A stretch of 64,000 nucleotides of DNA from DAOMNO01 sp035443885 (GTDB taxonomy: Bacteria > Planctomycetota > Phycisphaerae > Phycisphaerales > SM1A02). Location of the stretch: NCBI GenBank assembly GCA_035443885.1, contig DAOMNO010000015.1, positions 1 through 64,000 on the forward strand, written 5' to 3'. Position 1 is the first letter of the stretch. Each line of letters starts with the position of its first letter. Made by a program: the position numbers and the translations under genes. Under the pieces are notes generated by a model, which made no database searches, was not told where the DNA came from, and was given only the letters and a program-made list of their open reading frames with translations. Shown piece after piece: positions 17,882 to 26,094 of this stretch.

Positions 17882-18289
17882 ATGCGCAGCCCACTGTGGG
17901 CCAAATTCAGACTGAACTCGCGACCCGCAAAAGCCGCCGGGTGTGTCTCGCTTGGTGCGGCGGCTCTGTCCTCGCTTGTGGGGTGCGGCCCCCCCGCCAT
18001 TGAGGGCCGATGGGATTCAGGCAATCCGTCAGCTCGCATGTATGCGATCGAGCGCACCGCCCGGTCGGGCGATTCCAGCGAAGCGAGGCGGCTTGTTGAG
18101 CAGCTCGATTCCGACGACCCTGCCGTGCGCATGATGGCCATCGGTGCGCTGGAACGACTCACGGGCACGACGCATGGCTATCGGCACTACGACCCGCCGC
18201 TTGAACGACGCGCCGCGATCGAGCGCTGGCAGGAAGCGTGCGAACGAGGCGAACTGGGAACGCCCACAGGAGAGAAGAACGATGGGTGA
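17882..18289 (+). CDS. Small lipoprotein with HEAT-like repeat
   Basis: 135 residues. Lipobox SLVGC with C35 follows a basic, Ala-rich signal. The mature region contains one HEAT-like helical pair (DPAVRMMAIGALERLTG). A C7 run (17989-17995) encodes the Gly-Pro-Pro just after the lipid-attachable Cys. Its stop lies inside the start region of the HATPase gene (8-base overlap), so it is the first cistron of a four-gene operon running to MlaE. A TTG at 17876 is an alternative start. Confidence 0.7.
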   Translation: MRSPLWAKFRLNSRPAKAAGCVSLGAAALSSLVGCGPPAIEGRWDSGNPSARMYAIERTARSGDSSEARRLVEQLDSDDPAVRMMAIGALERLTGTTHGYRHYDPPLERRAAIERWQEACERGELGTPTGEKNDG

Positions 18290-18794
18290 ACTCGGCACCG
18301 GCGCACCAGCCATGAAGCTGGAACTGCTCAGTCAACCGCGGTTGCTCTCCGCAGCGCGCGCCTTGGTCAGCACCTTTGCACAGCGGCTCGGCTTTGATGA
18401 GATACTCTGCGGTCAGATCACGCTGGCCGTGGATGAGGCCTTGTGCAACATCATCAATCACGGCTATGGTCGGCGCGAAGATCAGCCGATCTGGATGAGC
18501 ATCTGGGCCGTCGAGCGCGATGAAGCCACGGCGAACGGCCAGGAAGCTGGATTGCGCATCGTGCTTGAAGACAACGCGAGACAGGTTGACCCGTCCACGA
18601 TTCGCTCGCGCAACCTTGAGGATGTCCGCCCCGGCGGGCTTGGCGTGTACATCATGCGCGAGATCATGGATGAAGTGCTCTTTGAAAAACGTGAGGGGCA
18701 AGGCATGAGACTGACGCTGGTGAAACGATTCGATTCGACTCGACCACACGAGACGGAAGGTGCTGAGGCTTCGGAAGGCGGTGGACGACGATGA
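18282..18794 (+). CDS. Anti-sigma-factor-type serine kinase (HATPase_c)
   Basis: 170 residues, the size of RsbW/SpoIIAB-type switch kinases. ATP-binding landmarks: N-box DEALCNIINH (51-60, with E52 and N56), LEDNARQVDP (96-105, G1-box position) and GGLGVYIMR (118-126, G2 box). In the G1 box the usual DxGxG reads D-N-A-R, so a glycine is missing. Such proteins phosphorylate a partner STAS protein and bind a sigma factor. The start at 18282 follows AGGAGAG and overlaps the upstream lipoprotein gene; its stop overlaps the STAS start (ATGA). Its partner is therefore almost surely the next gene product. No cognate sigma gene is adjacent. Confidence 0.87.
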   Translation: MGELGTGAPAMKLELLSQPRLLSAARALVSTFAQRLGFDEILCGQITLAVDEALCNIINHGYGRREDQPIWMSIWAVERDEATANGQEAGLRIVLEDNARQVDPSTIRSRNLEDVRPGGLGVYIMREIMDEVLFEKREGQGMRLTLVKRFDSTRPHETEGAEASEGGGRR

Positions 18795-19138
18795 ACAAAC
18801 CGGAACATATCGACGTGCAAGTTGAAGTGGTGGGTGCAAGCATCGTCTTCCGCCCATTGGGAGAGATCGACCTCGGCCGCGCGCCGTCATTGCGGATGCA
18901 ACTGAAGGAAGCGCAGGCGAAAAAATCAGAGCGGCTCATCGTGGACCTTGTGAACGTGCCCTACATGGACAGCTCAGGCGTCGCAACACTCATCGAAGCC
19001 ATGCAGACGGCGCGCAAGACCGGCGCGCGTCTCGTGCTTTGCGGCTTGCAGGACAAGGTGCGGTCGATCTTCGAAATCGCCAAGCTCAACATGGTCTTCA
19101 CCATCGTTCCCGGTCTTGAGGATGCGCACGGCGCATGA
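18791..19138 (+). CDS. STAS-domain anti-anti-sigma factor
   Basis: 115 residues forming one STAS domain. The phosphoacceptor region reads VPYMDSSGVATL with S61 aligned to the Ser phosphorylated in SpoIIAA/RsbV. Translationally coupled on both sides (ATGA with the HATPase upstream and with the MlaE permease downstream). Either of two roles fits: releasing a sigma factor when dephosphorylated, or acting like MlaB, the STAS subunit that regulates MlaF in lipid transporters. The intact DSSG motif and the adjacent kinase favour a phospho-switch. Confidence 0.9.
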   Translation: MNKPEHIDVQVEVVGASIVFRPLGEIDLGRAPSLRMQLKEAQAKKSERLIVDLVNVPYMDSSGVATLIEAMQTARKTGARLVLCGLQDKVRSIFEIAKLNMVFTIVPGLEDAHGA

Positions 19139-19953
19139 ACGATCCGCTGCACATCCGCCTGCTCGACCAGTGGGGCAGCCTATGGAACCGCACCTTCGGA
19201 CTGATCGGCGGACTGACTTATCTTCTCGCTGATGTGCTGGTATGGCTCTTCCGAGGCCTCGTGCTGCGCCGCGTGCGCATCGGTCGCACAGCGATCGCCA
19301 CACAGATGACGCGCGTCGGCGTCCGATCCATCGGCATCGTCGTGCTCGTCTGTTCATGCATCGGCATCATCCTTGCTCTACAGATGGAAGCCCCTCTCGC
19401 TGAGTTCGGACAGACTGACAAGATCGCCAACATTGTGGGCATCGCCGTCTTCCGCGAACTTGGCCCGCTCGTGGCGGCAATCGTGCTCACCGGCTTCGCA
19501 GGCGCTTCGATCGCTGCGGAAATCGGCACGATGGTGGTCGGTGAAGAGATCGAAGCGTTGGAAGCGCATGCGCTGAACCCGATTCGCTTCCTCGTCGTGC
19601 CGCGCGTCTTGGCGACGACGATCAGCCTCGTCCTGCTCACCGTCATCGGCGATGTCGCAGCGGTCATCTCCGCGGGAGTCGTCGCTGTCGGCTTCCTTGA
19701 AGTGCCTTATGAGGTGTATAAGACGAACACGATCACGCAGCTTGAGCCGGGCGACTTCTACACCGGCCTGGTGAAGGCGGCAGCGTTCGGGCTGATTCTC
19801 AGCGCCATCGCTTGCTACAACGGCCTTCGCGTTACTGGCGGCGCAGCGGGCGTAGGACGCGCCACAACGAATACGGTTGTGCAGACAGTCGTTGCCGTCA
19901 TCATCGCCGATCTTGTGTTCACATGGTTGTTCTATCAGATCGGCTGGACGTAA
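19135..19953 (+). CDS. mlaE: MlaE-family ABC transporter permease
   Basis: 272 residues with about five or six membrane segments. Family signature GFAGASIAAEIGTM lies near residues 120-133 and ALNPIRFLVVPRVLA follows, both typical of MlaE permeases of phospholipid transport across the Gram-negative envelope. The start overlaps the STAS stop (ATGA). Partners MlaF (ATPase) and MlaD (MCE protein) usually follow mlaE, but here the next gene is on the opposite strand, so they must be encoded elsewhere. Inner membrane. Confidence 0.92.
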   Translation: MNDPLHIRLLDQWGSLWNRTFGLIGGLTYLLADVLVWLFRGLVLRRVRIGRTAIATQMTRVGVRSIGIVVLVCSCIGIILALQMEAPLAEFGQTDKIANIVGIAVFRELGPLVAAIVLTGFAGASIAAEIGTMVVGEEIEALEAHALNPIRFLVVPRVLATTISLVLLTVIGDVAAVISAGVVAVGFLEVPYEVYKTNTITQLEPGDFYTGLVKAAAFGLILSAIACYNGLRVTGGAAGVGRATTNTVVQTVVAVIIADLVFTWLFYQIGWT

Positions 19954-19960
19954 TCGCACA

Positions 19961-20854
19961 TCAGCGATACGGCTCAATCGGCTCGCGCACATCGTCCGGG
20001 TTCATGGACGCGACGATGTTGTTATCGCCAAGGTTCGGCGCATCGGCTGCATGAAGCTGACGATGCACCATGCCACCGGGGTCTTTCACCAAGCCGAAGG
20101 TAGCGTAACCGAGCTCATCGAGCAGTTCGATCGTTCCCCTTGCTTTATCCTCGCCATGCAGCGCGATATACAGTCGTGGCTTGTGCTGGCGAAGCGTCTG
20201 TCTTGCACCGGCGAGCACTTTGATCTCAGCGCCCTCAGTGTCGATCTTGATAACGTCCGGTGGATCAAGTCGGTCCTGCGCGATGAGCACATCCAACGGC
20301 ACAATCCGGACTGGCTCTGTTGCAGGCGGCAGACCGGCATGGAGCCGCCCCGCGGAAGGCTGACCGCCAGAAACGCTGTCCAGCACCGCGCTGCCCGAAC
20401 TGACATCATCGATCTGCAGCCGATCCTCCCCCTCCACGTCGCTGAGCGCGAGTCTAAGGGGCTGAACCTTGCCTTGAATATCGCCAAGCGCGATGTTCTC
20501 GATCAGTAAATCGTAGTTCTCGGTCATCGGCTCGAAGGCGATTACTCGCCTGGCCTTGAACAAGTCGCATACGACGCGGACGTACAGCCCGATGTTGGCC
20601 CCCACGTCATAGACGACATCGCCCGGCTTCACGAGCCTGCCGAACGCACCGAGGGCGTAGGCATGTTCCGTGCGGGCGAAATCGCCGTAGTAAATCCATC
20701 GATGCCTGCGAAGCCTGATCCGCATCGGACCGACGTGTTCGACTTTCGCCGTCCATCGAATGTCTGGAATGAGCCTGACGGCAGCACGCCCGATGCGGCG
20801 AACCACGGGACGGCTTCGAAGCCAGTTGATAAACGAAGCAAAGGCACTGCGCAT
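19961..20854 (-). CDS. FkbM-family SAM-dependent methyltransferase
   Basis: 297 residues. The SAM-binding motif VVYDVGANIGLYV is near residues 79-91, the acidic post-I loop VIAFEPMTENYDLL follows, and the family hallmark VIKIDTEGAE sits near 205-214. FkbM enzymes O-methylate sugars, polyketides or other small molecules; in bacteria they often modify surface glycans. It ends 8 bases from the convergent mlaE. It has no strong ribosome site, and a terminator for citrate synthase lies just upstream, so it probably has its own promoter. Substrate unknown. Confidence 0.87.
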   Translation of the reverse strand: MRSAFASFINWLRSRPVVRRIGRAAVRLIPDIRWTAKVEHVGPMRIRLRRHRWIYYGDFARTEHAYALGAFGRLVKPGDVVYDVGANIGLYVRVVCDLFKARRVIAFEPMTENYDLLIENIALGDIQGKVQPLRLALSDVEGEDRLQIDDVSSGSAVLDSVSGGQPSAGRLHAGLPPATEPVRIVPLDVLIAQDRLDPPDVIKIDTEGAEIKVLAGARQTLRQHKPRLYIALHGEDKARGTIELLDELGYATFGLVKDPGGMVHRQLHAADAPNLGDNNIVASMNPDDVREPIEPYR

Positions 20855-20893
20855 GGAAATCAGTCCATCGACCCCAAAGCATCAGAAAGTGAT

Positions 20894-20934
20894 AAAAAAA
20901 CCGGCCCAGTCGAGCGAGGCTCAGACTGGACCGG
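20894..20934 (-). terminator. Intrinsic terminator of citrate synthase gene
   Basis: On the minus strand CCGGTCCAGTC and GACTGGGCCGG form an 11-bp stem with one mismatch around a 12-base loop, followed directly by seven T. It lies about 70 bases past the citrate synthase stop. Confidence 0.88.
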
Positions 20935-21004
20935 CTTCCGGGGGTCTCAGATAACCAGACTGTACGGTCAGTTTCACATCGGTGCAAGGGGATATTCAGA
21001 AAAA

Positions 21005-22153
21005 TCAACGTTCATTCATGGGCACATACGGCTGACCGTGCGGGCCGACGTATTGGGCGCGAGGCCTGATAAGTCGATTGTCCGCAAGCTGTTCAATGCA
21101 GTGACCTGCCCACCCCGCGATGCGGCTCATCGCGAACATCGGCGTGAACAGATCAATATCCAGTCCAATGCTGTAGTACGTCGTCGCAGAGTAGAAATCG
21201 ACGTTCGGGTGGATGCCTCGTGCTGCGACCTCGCGATTCATGATCTCTTCGATCCGCGTGCTCATCTGATAGAGCTTCTGATTTCCGGTGTCTTCAGCGA
21301 TCTGCTTGGCAAACGTCTTGAGATAGGTGGCCCGTGGATCGTAGGCTTTGTACACGCGGTGGCCAAAACCCATCACTTTGTCCTTCTTTTCCAGCTTCGC
21401 CTTGATGTAGGCGTCCACCTTGTCCAGATCGCCAATCTCCGTGAGCATGTGCATCACTTCTTCGTTCGCACCGCCGTGCAACGGCCCCTTGAGGGTGCCA
21501 ATGGCGGTCGTAATCGCAGAGTACATATCACTGAGCGTGGAAATCGTCACCCGCGCTGCAAAGGTCGAGGCATTCAGCCCGTGATCGGCATGGAGAATCA
21601 GGCAGACATCCAGTGCCCGAGCCATCGTTGATGTGGGCTTTTCGCCATTGAGCATCGCAAGGAAGTTCGTCGCAATATCCAGCGACCGATCAGGCTTCAC
21701 GAAATCCTTACCCTTTCGGTGCCGGTCAAACGCCGCGATGAGCGCGGGCGTCTTGGCGAGCAGGCGAATCGACTTGCGCTCATTGGCTGCCTCAGAAGCG
21801 TCATCCGCTTCAGGGTCGTGAAGCGAAAGTGCGGAGACGAGCGTCCTCAGCGCATGCATCGGCGTGGCACTCTTTGGAATCTGACGCACCATCTCCCACA
21901 TCGGAGTTGGCAGGTCGTACTCCGCTCGGAGCGTCTTGGTGAACGCATCCAGTTCCGCGGCGGTCGGCAGACGACGATTCCACAGCAGATACACCGTCTC
22001 CTCAAAGGTCGAGTTACGAGCTAGGGCGTCGATCTCTATGCCGACGTATTCGAGCACGCCGTTCTGGCCGTCAATGAATGACATCTCCGTCTCGGCAGCA
22101 ATCGTGTTGGCAAGGCCCTTGTCGAGGTTCACATTGGATGGCAGCGTCGTCAT
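21005..22153 (-). CDS. gltA: Citrate synthase
   Basis: 382 residues, the short form common outside enterobacteria. The catalytic residues are H226 (GPLHGGANEEVM), H265 (GFGHRVYKAYDPR) and D319 (NVDFYSATTYY). Substrate-binding HADHGLNAS (188-196) and RPRAQYVGP (363-371) are intact. It condenses oxaloacetate and acetyl-CoA into citrate, the first step of the TCA cycle; sucC lies 15 kb away. The ATG at 22153 is chosen because homology begins just after it (LDKGLANTIAAET), with a weak CATCC-flanked site; the frame is open for 33 further codons upstream with no similarity. Confidence 0.96.
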   Translation of the reverse strand: MTTLPSNVNLDKGLANTIAAETEMSFIDGQNGVLEYVGIEIDALARNSTFEETVYLLWNRRLPTAAELDAFTKTLRAEYDLPTPMWEMVRQIPKSATPMHALRTLVSALSLHDPEADDASEAANERKSIRLLAKTPALIAAFDRHRKGKDFVKPDRSLDIATNFLAMLNGEKPTSTMARALDVCLILHADHGLNASTFAARVTISTLSDMYSAITTAIGTLKGPLHGGANEEVMHMLTEIGDLDKVDAYIKAKLEKKDKVMGFGHRVYKAYDPRATYLKTFAKQIAEDTGNQKLYQMSTRIEEIMNREVAARGIHPNVDFYSATTYYSIGLDIDLFTPMFAMSRIAGWAGHCIEQLADNRLIRPRAQYVGPHGQPYVPMNER

Positions 22154-22535
22154 GAGGATGAGTCGTACGGGGCAACAGTGGAGTGTGAGAACGTAGATTT
22201 CCCCGTGATTTCGGGGGTTCGTCATCATACGAGATCGAACGCACACGAGCAATGCGTCGGCCCTTCACCCCTGTGAGATGAAGACGCATCAGCACCGCCC
22301 AATATCGCCTTCCTCGGCCATACTGAAATAGCCCCTACCTAGCTACCGAACCGATGAGCAATTGTCCCCCCAGGCCTGGCAGGTGCATGTTTTAAGTACG
22401 TTCGAGCCAGATGACGGCGGATTCGCTGATCTTTATCCCATCCCCATGGCGGCTCTTCTCGCACGGAGCGGCACGACGTGTTGACCGCCGACCCGCGTCA
22501 GGTCTCGTCGAGCGTGAATGTGATACGCTCCGCTC
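22154..22535. other. Divergent intergenic region between citrate synthase and guanine deaminase
   Basis: 382 bases. A short stem CCCCG/CGGGG (22201-22216) lies in the presumed citrate synthase leader. TTGACC at 22473 could be a -35 for the deaminase gene, but no convincing -10 follows at the right distance. No ORF with coding character was recognised. Confidence 0.5.
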
Positions 22536-23750
22536 GTGATTGTTCAGGGCCTGCTGCTGCACAATGTGCTCGATTCCCCCAAGCCGATTCCCGGCTGGCT
22601 GCGGATTGAAGGCGACCGCATCATCGATGTTCGCGAGGGCGACCTGCCTGACGGTCTTCGCGCGGATTGCGGCGGAAGCGATAACATCATCTCGCCGGGT
22701 TTTCTTGACGCGCATACGCATCTGCCGCAGTTTAATGCGATCGGCTGCGATGGCATGGACCTTCTCGCGTGGCTGGATCATGTGATCTATCCGGCAGAGG
22801 CGGCATGGGGGGACGAAGCATTCGCCCATCAACAGGCCGCACTTGCGTACAAGCGAATGCTCCACGCCGGCACACTCGGTTTTGCGGGCTACCTCACCAG
22901 TCATTTCCATGCCTGGGCCGCTGCAGTCCGCGCAGCGCACGCTATCCCCCTGCGAGGCATCGTCGGTCAATCGTTGATGGATCGCCACGCGCCCGTAGTG
23001 CTACTCGGCCAAACCACTGCGCGGCTGGCAGCGTCTGAACGCGGCCGCCTCAGCGCGAGCGCGAACCCTCGCTTCGCCATCTCATGCAGCGAGGCGATCA
23101 TGAAGAACGCAGCCCAGCGCGCCAACGCTCGCACCGCCATGATCCAGACGCACCTTGCGGAAACAGCCGCAGAGTGTGATCGCGTGCGGGAGCTCTTTCC
23201 TGACGACGTGCATTACACCAGCGTATATGACCGCTGCGGCTTGCTGACGCCCCGAACTTTGCTCGCCCACTGCGTTCACCTTTCGCCACGCGAATGGGAA
23301 GTGATCCGCGAGCGACAAAGCGTCGTCGTGCATTGTCCAACCGCCAACACGTTTTTGTGTTCAGGTCTGTTTGATCTGGATGCCGCTCGCGAGCATGGCG
23401 TGCGCCTCGCGTTGGGTTCAGATGTCGCAGCAGGTCCCGATATCGCGATGCCTCGCGTCGCTCGCGCCATGATCGAAGTGGCGAAATTACGCGCTCTGAC
23501 AATCAACCCCCGTGCCCATGTGCCGACACCAATAGAAGCGTGGCATCTCATCACGCGGGGCAACGCCGAGGCGTGCGGCTGGACTGATGCCGGAAAGCTT
23601 GAACGCGGCGCAGCAGCCGATCTGCTTGTTCTGAGCGGGCCGTTTGAACGCGATGAACATCTCATCGGTCGCCTGATCTACGGCTGGGACGAATCGTGGA
23701 TTACAGCCCGCATCGTCGCGGGCGTTCGACTCGAACCGGCCAGCGCGTGA
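22536..23750 (+). CDS. guaD: Guanine deaminase-like amidohydrolase
   Basis: 404 residues from a GTG start. Metal-binding amidohydrolase pattern: DAHTH (H60, H62), THLAE (H206), LAHCVHLS (H245) and GSDVAAG (D296). Several blocks are specific to guanine deaminase rather than generic hydrolases: LMDRHAP (148-153), HCPTANTFLCSGLFDL (267-281, compare HCPTSNLFLGSG) and the THLAET helix. It would convert guanine to xanthine plus ammonia with one zinc. About 35 residues shorter than the E. coli enzyme. Other chlorohydrolase-like deaminases remain possible. Stands alone on its transcript, 48 bases before the rhomboid gene. Confidence 0.8.
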   Translation: MIVQGLLLHNVLDSPKPIPGWLRIEGDRIIDVREGDLPDGLRADCGGSDNIISPGFLDAHTHLPQFNAIGCDGMDLLAWLDHVIYPAEAAWGDEAFAHQQAALAYKRMLHAGTLGFAGYLTSHFHAWAAAVRAAHAIPLRGIVGQSLMDRHAPVVLLGQTTARLAASERGRLSASANPRFAISCSEAIMKNAAQRANARTAMIQTHLAETAAECDRVRELFPDDVHYTSVYDRCGLLTPRTLLAHCVHLSPREWEVIRERQSVVVHCPTANTFLCSGLFDLDAAREHGVRLALGSDVAAGPDIAMPRVARAMIEVAKLRALTINPRAHVPTPIEAWHLITRGNAEACGWTDAGKLERGAAADLLVLSGPFERDEHLIGRLIYGWDESWITARIVAGVRLEPASA

Positions 23751-23798
23751 GGCCGTGCGTTTCAGCATCGCGCGGTTCTGAACCTACACTACTCGCTC

Positions 23799-24998
23799 AT
23801 GCTGATTCCGCTCCGCACAGATCGCCACCTTCGCCGCAGACCCGTCATTACAGAAGGGCTGCTGCTGGTGAACCTGCTGGTGTATCTGGCGGGGCTGGCG
23901 GGCGCATATGCCAACTGGTTTGATATACGCACGTTCATCGACGCGGGAAGTTTCAAGCCGCACGATTTTCGCGCGTGGCAGCTCATCAGCTATCAGTTCC
24001 TGCATGATCCCACTTCCATCTGGCATCTTGCATTCAACATGCTCTTTCTATGGGTGTTTGGCACCGCAGTGGAAGATCGAATCGGGCGTATCAGTTTTCT
24101 CAGCTTTTACCTGATCGGCGGCGCCGTGGCAGGATTGGCGCATGCTCAGGTGACTTCCGCGCCGGTGATCGGAGCGAGCGGTTCAATCGCTGCAGTAACG
24201 GGCGGCTTCCTCGCACTCTTCCCGCGAAGCACGATCCGCGTACTGTTCATCTTTTTCATCATCGGCATCTACCACATTCCCAGCCTGTGGTTCATCGGCT
24301 TCTACTTTGTCGTGGATGTGCTTCGACAGACAGGCGAACTGCTGGGCGGCGGTCAGGACCGCGTGGCGTACATGGCGCACATCGCCGGGTACATCTATGG
24401 CTTTGTCCTCGCCTTCACGCTGCTCGGCCTGCGCATCATCAAGCGCGAAGACATGGACATCTTCTATGTGTTCAGCCAGTCTCGCAGGCGAGCTGCTTTC
24501 CGTGAACTCAATCGCAGTGCACATGGCGCAGCGTGGGAAGCGCCAACGGCGCCAATCGCGAATCAGAACGAAAAACCGCCGCCGATCAAGGACAGACCGC
24601 TGACGGAATCGGAGCGGCAGGTCGCGGCCAAGCGCACCCGCATCAATGAACTGGTCGCACAGCACAAGCTCGCAGAGGCCGCAGCCATGTATCGCGATCT
24701 GATGCGAATCGACGCACGGGCGGCGTTTGCAGAATCGCGCCAGCTTGATCTCGCCAATCAGCTCTACGCGGAAGGGCATCACGCGGATGCCGCCCGCGCA
24801 TATGAACTCTTTATTGAAAGCTACCCCGGCAGTGGAAGCATCCATGAAGTTCGTCTCGCGCTCGGAACGCTCTACGCTCGGCGCCTCGGCAAGCCTGATC
24901 GCGCCAGAGAACTGCTTGACCAAGCCAAGTCGCGACTTGCAGATCAACGCCAGATCGCCCTTGCGGAGAAACTGCTCGGAGAACTCGGCGTCTCGTGA
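23799..24998 (+). CDS. Rhomboid intramembrane serine protease with C-terminal TPR-like domain
   Basis: 399 residues. Residues 15-215 hold six membrane segments with the rhomboid active site: HxxxN (H76-N80, in HLAFN), GASG with nucleophile S127 and HIAGY with H194. It cleaves membrane proteins within the bilayer. After a basic linker, residues about 265-395 are helical TPR-like repeats (EGHHADAARAYELFIESYP, LGTLYARRLGKPDRARELL), probably cytosolic and able to bind substrates or partners. The stop overlaps the trpF start (ATGA), so the two are translationally coupled although no functional link is obvious. Confidence 0.92.
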   Translation: MLIPLRTDRHLRRRPVITEGLLLVNLLVYLAGLAGAYANWFDIRTFIDAGSFKPHDFRAWQLISYQFLHDPTSIWHLAFNMLFLWVFGTAVEDRIGRISFLSFYLIGGAVAGLAHAQVTSAPVIGASGSIAAVTGGFLALFPRSTIRVLFIFFIIGIYHIPSLWFIGFYFVVDVLRQTGELLGGGQDRVAYMAHIAGYIYGFVLAFTLLGLRIIKREDMDIFYVFSQSRRRAAFRELNRSAHGAAWEAPTAPIANQNEKPPPIKDRPLTESERQVAAKRTRINELVAQHKLAEAAAMYRDLMRIDARAAFAESRQLDLANQLYAEGHHADAARAYELFIESYPGSGSIHEVRLALGTLYARRLGKPDRARELLDQAKSRLADQRQIALAEKLLGELGVS

Positions 24999-25633
24999 AT
25001 GAGCCTATGAATCAGCGAACACGCATCAAAATCTGTGGCATCATGACTGTCGATGCAGCACTCGCCGCCATTGACGCCGGTGCCGACGCTGTGGGGCTGG
25101 TCTTCGCGCCAAACTCGCCGCGGCGAATTGACCTTGATGACGCCATTGAGATTGTTGACGCTCTGCCGCCGTTCGTCACGCCGGTCGGCTTGTTCCAGCT
25201 CGGCAAGAATGCGTCCAACGCCGATCTTGACGAATGGTGGTGCGAATGGTGCCAGCTTCACGGTGATGAAGATGAGAAAACAGTCGCCAAGGTCGCTGAA
25301 TCGCACAGAATCATTCGCGGGTTCCCATTCAACGCCGCACAGATTAAACGATGGAACGACTGCGATGAAGTCGCCGCCTTGTTGATCGACGGGTCGAAAG
25401 GTGGAGGCGGAACCTCATTCGATCATGCTGGTTTAGCACGAATGACACCGGAGATCGACAAGCCGATCATTCTCGCGGGCGGACTGACGCCCGAAAACGT
25501 AGGAGACGCCATTCGTGCAGTTCGGCCGTTCGCGGTCGATGTCAGCAGCGGCGTGGAATCATCGCGAGGCGTGAAGGACGCTGCGCTCATTCACAAGTTC
25601 TGTGCTGCGGTCCGCGCCGCCGATGCTGGTTGA
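24995..25633 (+). CDS. trpF: Phosphoribosylanthranilate isomerase
   Basis: 212 residues, a TIM barrel of the usual size. The active-site Cys is C14 in IKICGI and the general acid/base Asp is D132 in LLIDGSKGGGGTSF; the C-terminal phosphate-binding strands ILAGGLTPENV and VDVSSGVES are intact. It catalyses the Amadori rearrangement in tryptophan synthesis. No other trp gene is in the window; the start is locked to the rhomboid stop by a 4-base overlap. It ends 2 bases from the convergent moaC. Confidence 0.95.
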   Translation: MNEPMNQRTRIKICGIMTVDAALAAIDAGADAVGLVFAPNSPRRIDLDDAIEIVDALPPFVTPVGLFQLGKNASNADLDEWWCEWCQLHGDEDEKTVAKVAESHRIIRGFPFNAAQIKRWNDCDEVAALLIDGSKGGGGTSFDHAGLARMTPEIDKPIILAGGLTPENVGDAIRAVRPFAVDVSSGVESSRGVKDAALIHKFCAAVRAADAG

Positions 25634-25635
25634 AC

Positions 25636-26094
25636 CTACACCGGGGTCTTGGTCTTGCCGACCAGTCGCACGCCTTCCAGGCGAAGATCACGATCAACCG
25701 CTTTGGTCATGTCGTAAAGCGTCAGCCCGGCTATGGCGACGGCTGTCAATGCTTCCATCTCAACGCCTGTCTTTGCAGTCGTCGTCGCGGTGGCGATGAT
25801 GCGCAGGCGATCCGGCGCGGTTCGTTCAAAATCGACCGAAACCGCATCGAGAGGCAGACTGTGACAAAGCGGAACCAGCTCATCGCATTTCTTCGCGGCT
25901 TGAATGCCTGCGATTCGCGCTACCGCGAGAGCTTCGCCCTTAGGCACTTTTCCCGCCTCGATCAAATCCAGCGTGTCATGATTTGCGCAGAAGAAACCCT
26001 CTGCGATCGCCTCGCGCCGCATCGGCAGCTTATGACCGACATCGACCATTGACGCCCTGCCCTGCTCATCAAGATGCGTGAGTTTCTCTTTCAT
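25636..26094 (-). CDS. moaC: Cyclic pyranopterin monophosphate synthase MoaC
   Basis: 152 residues, family length. The MVDVG start motif (16-20), K52, H78 in PLCHSL, E112/E114 in GVEMEALT, and D128/K131 in LYDMTKAVDR match the catalytic residues known for E. coli MoaC almost position for position. Together with MoaA it makes cyclic pyranopterin monophosphate, the first molybdenum-cofactor intermediate. No moaA or other moa gene is nearby. Its ATG overlaps the stop of the upstream amidohydrolase gene (ATGA), so the two are co-translated. Confidence 0.97.
   Translation of the reverse strand: MKEKLTHLDEQGRASMVDVGHKLPMRREAIAEGFFCANHDTLDLIEAGKVPKGEALAVARIAGIQAAKKCDELVPLCHSLPLDAVSVDFERTAPDRLRIIATATTTAKTGVEMEALTAVAIAGLTLYDMTKAVDRDLRLEGVRLVGKTKTPV

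Noticed and set aside
17989..17995. C7 run in the HEAT lipoprotein gene as a phase-variation tract
   Set aside because: Seven bases encoding Gly-Pro-Pro in GC-rich DNA is too short and too easily explained by codon use.
20663..21631. 322-codon plus-strand open frame
   Set aside because: Runs antisense across the FkbM gene, the terminator and citrate synthase; no domain, and it would read through a strong hairpin region.
24183..24947. 254-codon minus-strand open frame
   Set aside because: Antisense to the rhomboid-TPR gene with no recognisable domain.
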